This document shows positions 5,826 through 8,570 of a stretch of DNA of 8,570 nt, one piece after another (the stretch's first letter is position 1; each line of letters begins with the position of its first letter). The notes under the pieces were generated by a model. The model saw only the letters and a program-made list of their open reading frames with translations. It made no database searches and had not been told where the DNA came from. Both the position numbers and the translations under genes were made by a program. Source of the DNA: Actinomycetota bacterium (GTDB taxonomy: Bacteria > Actinomycetota > CADDZG01 > WHSQ01); contig JADDQX010000095.1 in the NCBI GenBank assembly GCA_016781115.1, positions 1 through 8,570 of the forward strand. Reading direction: 5' to 3'.

Positions 5826-6718
5826 CGTTGTCGCGCCGCTCCACCGCGCACGTAGAGGTCACCGTCTTGACCGGCCTCTCCGGCGCGGGGCGGTCGGAGG
5901 CGGCCAAGGCTCTGGAGGACCTCGGCTGGTTCGTGATCGACAACCTCCCGCCCGCCTTGATCCGCAAGATGCTGACGCTGGCGCTGGCGGGGAGCGACAT
6001 CAACCGGATCGCGTTGGTGATCGACGCACGCGGAGGAGCCTTCTTCGAAGAGGCGGCCGAGGAGCTTGCGAAGTTGCGCCGTGACGTCGCGAACTTCCGA
6101 TTGGTGTTCCTGGAGGCGTCGGACGACGCGCTCGTGCGTCGTTTCGACGCGACGCGGCGCCGTCACCCGCTCGCGACGGAAGATCGGGTGGAGGTCGGCA
6201 TCCAGCGCGAGCGCGAGCTGATGGCGCGCTTCCGCGAGGGCGCCGACGTGATCGTCGACACCTCGGACCTGTCGGTGCGCGCGTTGAGGACGAAGCTTTC
6301 TGCGTTCTTCCACTCCGGGAGCCCGGCCGACGGGCTGAAGACGACGGTGATCTCCTTCGGGTTCAAGCACGGCCTCCCGCTTGATGCAGACATCGTCTTG
6401 GACGTCCGCTTCCTGCCCAACCCGCACTGGGTCGACGAGCTCAGGCCGCTCACGGGGCTGGACGAGCCCGTGAAGAGGTACGTGATCGACAAGGACGTGA
6501 CGGAGGATTTCCTGACGCGGGCGAAGGACCTGCTCGCGGTCTTGCTACCCGGCTACCACGGCGAGGGGCGCCATTACCTGACGATCGCGCTCGGCTGCAC
6601 GGGCGGCCGCCATCGGTCGGTCGTTCTGGCGCAGGAGATCGGCGACTTCATCCAGGAGAAGGGATACGCGGTGAAGGTCATCCACCGGGATGTGGGCCGG
6701 GCGGCCACCCCCGTATGA
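5822..6718 (+). CDS. rapZ: RNase adapter / nucleotide-binding protein RapZ (YvcJ family)
   Basis: The protein (298 aa) is a P-loop nucleotide-binding protein. In E. coli RapZ guides RNase E decay of a small RNA to control glucosamine-6-phosphate synthase; in Gram-positive bacteria YvcJ binds nucleotides and its targets are less clear. The Walker A is GLSGAGRS (18-25), with Arg in place of Lys, as is usual in actinobacteria. Further family marks are 'ALEDLGWFVIDNLPP' (30-44), 'RRRHPL' (112-117), 'SFGFKHGLP.DADIVLDVRFLPNP' region (178-201), 'LTGLD' (210-214) and the C-terminal 'GCTGGRHRSV' (258-267). The GTG at 5822 overlaps the uvrC stop (GTGA), with GGAAGG (5808-5813) 8 bases upstream as Shine-Dalgarno. 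yvcK overlaps its end by 4 bases, so the three genes are probably translationally coupled. Confidence 0.95.
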   Translation: MTLSRRSTAHVEVTVLTGLSGAGRSEAAKALEDLGWFVIDNLPPALIRKMLTLALAGSDINRIALVIDARGGAFFEEAAEELAKLRRDVANFRLVFLEASDDALVRRFDATRRRHPLATEDRVEVGIQRERELMARFREGADVIVDTSDLSVRALRTKLSAFFHSGSPADGLKTTVISFGFKHGLPLDADIVLDVRFLPNPHWVDELRPLTGLDEPVKRYVIDKDVTEDFLTRAKDLLAVLLPGYHGEGRHYLTIALGCTGGRHRSVVLAQEIGDFIQEKGYAVKVIHRDVGRAATPV

Positions 6719-7611
6719 GCGCGACCTCGCGGGTCGTCGGCATCGGTGGGGGGCACGGCCTCGCGGCTACCTTGCGCGCGCTGTCGCTATACGCAGACGA
6801 CATCTCGGCCGTGGTCACCGTTGCCGACGATGGTGGCTCTTCTGGGCGGCTGTCGCGCGAGCTCGGCATCCCTCCGCCCGGAGACATCCGGAACTGCCTG
6901 GTCGCACTGGCCGAGGATGCGCCCCTGGGATCTCTCTATCAGCACCGCTTCTCCGCAGGCGCTCTCACCGGCCACACCGTCGGCAACCTCCTGATAGCCG
7001 CGCTTACCGAGATGACGGGTGATTTCGCCGACGCGGTGCAACGCGCCGGCGAACTGCTAGGGAGCCGCGGCCGGGTCTTCCCCGCAACTACCGAGCGGGT
7101 CCAGCTGGGGGCTCGGGTAGACGGCGGCACGGTCAGCGGCCAGGTCGCGGTCGCACAAACGAAGAGGCGGATCCACGAGGTCTACCTGGATCCCCCGGAG
7201 CCGCCGGCTTATCCGCCCGCGGTCCGAGCGATCTGCGGAGCCAACCAGGTGGTGCTGGGGCCCGGGAGCCTCTTCACGAGCCTGATCGCGACGCTGCTGG
7301 TGCCGGACATCCGCAATGCTTTGCTCCAGTCGAGCGCGCACATGGTCTTCGTCTGCAACAACCGGCTCCAGAAGGGGGAGACGGAGGGTCTCGATGCCTC
7401 GGCGCACTTCGCCGCGCTCACTGCTCATCTAGGAGAGGGCAGGGTGGACGCGATCGTGGTGCAGTCGCCACTGGTGCACCCCGACGGCGTTCCGTACGAC
7501 GTCCACGAGCTGAGCCGGACGGGCGCGCAGGTAGTGGAGGCGGACGTCTCAGCCCCCGATGGAGCGCACGACCCGGTGAAGCTCGCCCGGGTGCTCGGAT
7601 CGCTCCGTTAG
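6715..7611 (+). CDS. yvcK: YvcK-type gluconeogenesis factor (CofD-like fold)
   Basis: The protein (298 aa) belongs to the YvcK/CofD superfamily. YvcK of B. subtilis and its mycobacterial relative CuvA bind UDP-sugars and are needed for growth on gluconeogenic carbon and for normal cell-wall shape. The visible motifs are GIGGGHGLAATLRAL (9-23), 'VTVADDGGSSGRL' (34-46), 'PPGDIRNCLVALAED' (54-68), 'HTVGNLLIAALTEM' (87-100), 'GPGSLFTSLI' (182-191) and 'LQKGETEGL' (218-226). These favour YvcK over the F420 enzyme CofD, whose N-terminus and active-site loop differ. It is somewhat shorter than the 310-340 residues usual for the family; the C-terminus simply ends early, with no sign of a frameshift. 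The start lies in ATGA with the rapZ stop. In actinobacteria whiA normally comes next, but here gap follows after 46 bases. Confidence 0.94.
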   Translation: MSATSRVVGIGGGHGLAATLRALSLYADDISAVVTVADDGGSSGRLSRELGIPPPGDIRNCLVALAEDAPLGSLYQHRFSAGALTGHTVGNLLIAALTEMTGDFADAVQRAGELLGSRGRVFPATTERVQLGARVDGGTVSGQVAVAQTKRRIHEVYLDPPEPPAYPPAVRAICGANQVVLGPGSLFTSLIATLLVPDIRNALLQSSAHMVFVCNNRLQKGETEGLDASAHFAALTAHLGEGRVDAIVVQSPLVHPDGVPYDVHELSRTGAQVVEADVSAPDGAHDPVKLARVLGSLR

Positions 7612-7617
7612 TACACT
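7612..7617 (+). promoter_or_regulatory. possible -10 box for gap
   Basis: TACACT directly follows the yvcK stop and fits TAnnnT. It would start a transcript near 7624, with a leader of about 34 bases before the gap ATG. No convincing -35 is seen 15-18 bases upstream (nearest is GTGCTC at 7591-7596). gap often has its own promoter, so the site is plausible but weak. Confidence 0.27.
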
Positions 7618-7637
7618 GAGCTTCACAAACCACCAAA

Positions 7638-7650
7638 CCTCCAGGGAGGG
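7638..7650 (+). promoter_or_regulatory. gap ribosome binding site with complementary CCTC upstream
   Basis: AGGGAGGG (7643-7650) is a strong Shine-Dalgarno 7 bases before the ATG at 7658. Directly upstream, CCTC (7638-7641) can pair with GAGG (7646-7649) across a CAGG loop, so the ribosome site could be partly masked. The leader also has an AAACC repeat (7627-7631 and 7635-7639). The stem is only 4 bp; regulation is an inference. Confidence 0.5.
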
Positions 7651-7657
7651 ATCGTCA

Positions 7658-8570
7658 ATGGCGACGCGCATCGGCATCAACGGCTTCGGGCGGATCGGCC
7701 GCAACTTCTATCGCGCGCTGGCGGCGAAGGGGTCGGACCTGGAGCTGGTGGCCGTCAACGATCTCGGTGACGCCGAGACGATGGCCCACCTGTTGAAGTA
7801 CGACTCGGTCCACGGCCGTCTCGGCAAGGAGGTCAAGGTCTCCAACGGTGGGTTCAGTGTCGACGGCCGCGACCTGAAGCTCCTGTCCGAGCGGGATCCC
7901 GGGAATCTCCCCTGGGGTGACCTCGGCGTCGAGATCGTGATCGAGTCCACCGGCTTCTTCACCAAGCGAGCAGACGCGGCCAAGCACGTGGAGCAGGGCG
8001 GCGCGAAGAAGGTGATCATCTCGGCCCCCGCCAAGGAAGAGGACATCACGATCGTGATGGGCGTGAACCACGACGACTACGACAGCGACAACCACACGAT
8101 CATCTCGAACGCGTCCTGCACCACGAACTGCGTGGTGCCGCTCGCCAAGGTGCTGCAGGACAACTGGGGCATCGACAAGGGATTCATGACGACCTGTCAC
8201 GCGTACACGAACGACCAGAACACGTTGGACCTCGCGAAGGACGACCTCCGGCGAGCGCGGGCCGCGGCGATCAACATCATCCCGACCTCTACCGGCGCCG
8301 CGAAGGCCGCATCGTTGTCGCTGCCCGAGCTGAAGGGGCGTCTCGACGGTCTTGCTCTGCGTGTGCCCGTTCCGGACGGCTCGATCACGGACATCGTCGC
8401 GATCCTGAACGAAGAGGTGACCAAGGAGCAGGTGAACGACGCCTACCGCGAAGCGGCTCAGAGCGCCGCGATGAAGGGCATCCTGCAGTACACAGAGGAC
8501 CCGATCGTTTCCTCCGACGTCGTCGGCAACCCCTACTCCTGCATCATCGACGGGCTCTCCACGATGGCGA
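7658..8570 (+). CDS. gap: type I glyceraldehyde-3-phosphate dehydrogenase, 3' truncated by window
   Basis: The first 304 residues are present; about 30-35 are missing beyond the window edge, and no stop codon is seen. The enzyme oxidises glyceraldehyde-3-phosphate to 1,3-bisphosphoglycerate with NAD(P). The Rossmann start is IGINGFGRIGRNFYRA (5-20), and the adenine-ribose-binding Asp is D35 in VNDL. The catalytic Cys is C154 (SNASCTTN) and the catalytic His is H181. Further marks are 'IIPTSTGAAKA' (208-218), 'LRVPVPDGSITD' (234-245) and 'EDPIVSSDVVGNP' (280-292). D35 and L192 point to NAD use; A193 stands where NAD-type enzymes usually have Pro. Residue 180, next to the catalytic His, is Cys, where Val, Ile or Thr is usual. 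The start is well set by the strong Shine-Dalgarno and the family N-terminus. pgk and tpiA would be expected further downstream. Confidence 0.96.
   Translation, partial: MATRIGINGFGRIGRNFYRALAAKGSDLELVAVNDLGDAETMAHLLKYDSVHGRLGKEVKVSNGGFSVDGRDLKLLSERDPGNLPWGDLGVEIVIESTGFFTKRADAAKHVEQGGAKKVIISAPAKEEDITIVMGVNHDDYDSDNHTIISNASCTTNCVVPLAKVLQDNWGIDKGFMTTCHAYTNDQNTLDLAKDDLRRARAAAINIIPTSTGAAKAASLSLPELKGRLDGLALRVPVPDGSITDIVAILNEEVTKEQVNDAYREAAQSAAMKGILQYTEDPIVSSDVVGNPYSCIIDGLSTMA

Noticed and set aside
5873..5900. Broken Walker A in RapZ (Arg instead of Lys)
   Set aside because: GxSGAGRS is the normal form in actinobacterial RapZ, so it is not a loss of function.
6715..7611. CofD (F420 synthesis) identity for the yvcK gene
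   Set aside because: The GGGHGL start, ADDGGSSGRL and LQKGET motifs and the rapZ neighbour fit YvcK, not the 2-phospho-L-lactate transferase.
7655..8200. 181-codon - strand frame inside gap
   Set aside because: It is antisense to GAPDH with Val/His-rich runs; the gap frame itself is unambiguous and complete up to the window edge.

Overview
This is a high-GC, densely packed housekeeping segment with all genes on the + strand. The best guess is an actinobacterial chromosome, probably from a deep or uncultured lineage. The reasons are: an S16 protein with a long acidic, Ala-rich tail; a RapZ with Arg in the Walker A position and a YvcK that starts with GGGHGL, both typical of actinobacteria; and frequent GTG/TTG starts with 4-base gene overlaps. 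The species cannot be named from the sequence alone.

Layout. Positions 2-316 hold the C-terminal end of an NAD(P)-binding epimerase/NDUFA9-like SDR protein, overlapped by a small unrecognised three-helix membrane protein (313-618). Then comes a protein-targeting and ribosome-maturation block: ffh (623-1978), rpsP (2032-2484), a KH-domain RNA-binding protein of the KhpA type (2481-2717), rimM (2732-3217) and trmD (3220-3891). After a 59-base gap comes a second block: uvrC (3951-5825), rapZ (5822-6718) and yvcK (6715-7611). The start of gap (glyceraldehyde-3-phosphate dehydrogenase, from 7658) follows and runs off the window at 8570.

How the genes work together. Ffh is the SRP GTPase. S16, KhpA, RimM and TrmD serve 30S assembly, RNA binding and tRNA G37 methylation. 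UvrC is the nucleotide-excision-repair nuclease. RapZ and YvcK belong to the conserved uvrC-rapZ-yvcK group tied to amino-sugar and central carbon control, and gap opens the glycolytic genes. Many junctions are translationally coupled (ATGA, TTGA, GTGA, ATGA).

No mobile element, CRISPR array, RNA gene or novel defence-like system is visible. There is no gene-free stretch over 300 bases. The points worth a second look are modest: two usual neighbours are missing (whiA between yvcK and gap, rplS after trmD), TrmD has Glu where the catalytic Asp of the E. coli enzyme lies, GAPDH has non-canonical residues near its active site and cofactor loop, ffh and uvrC may be translated from leaderless mRNAs, and the leaders of rpsP and gap contain short hairpins.
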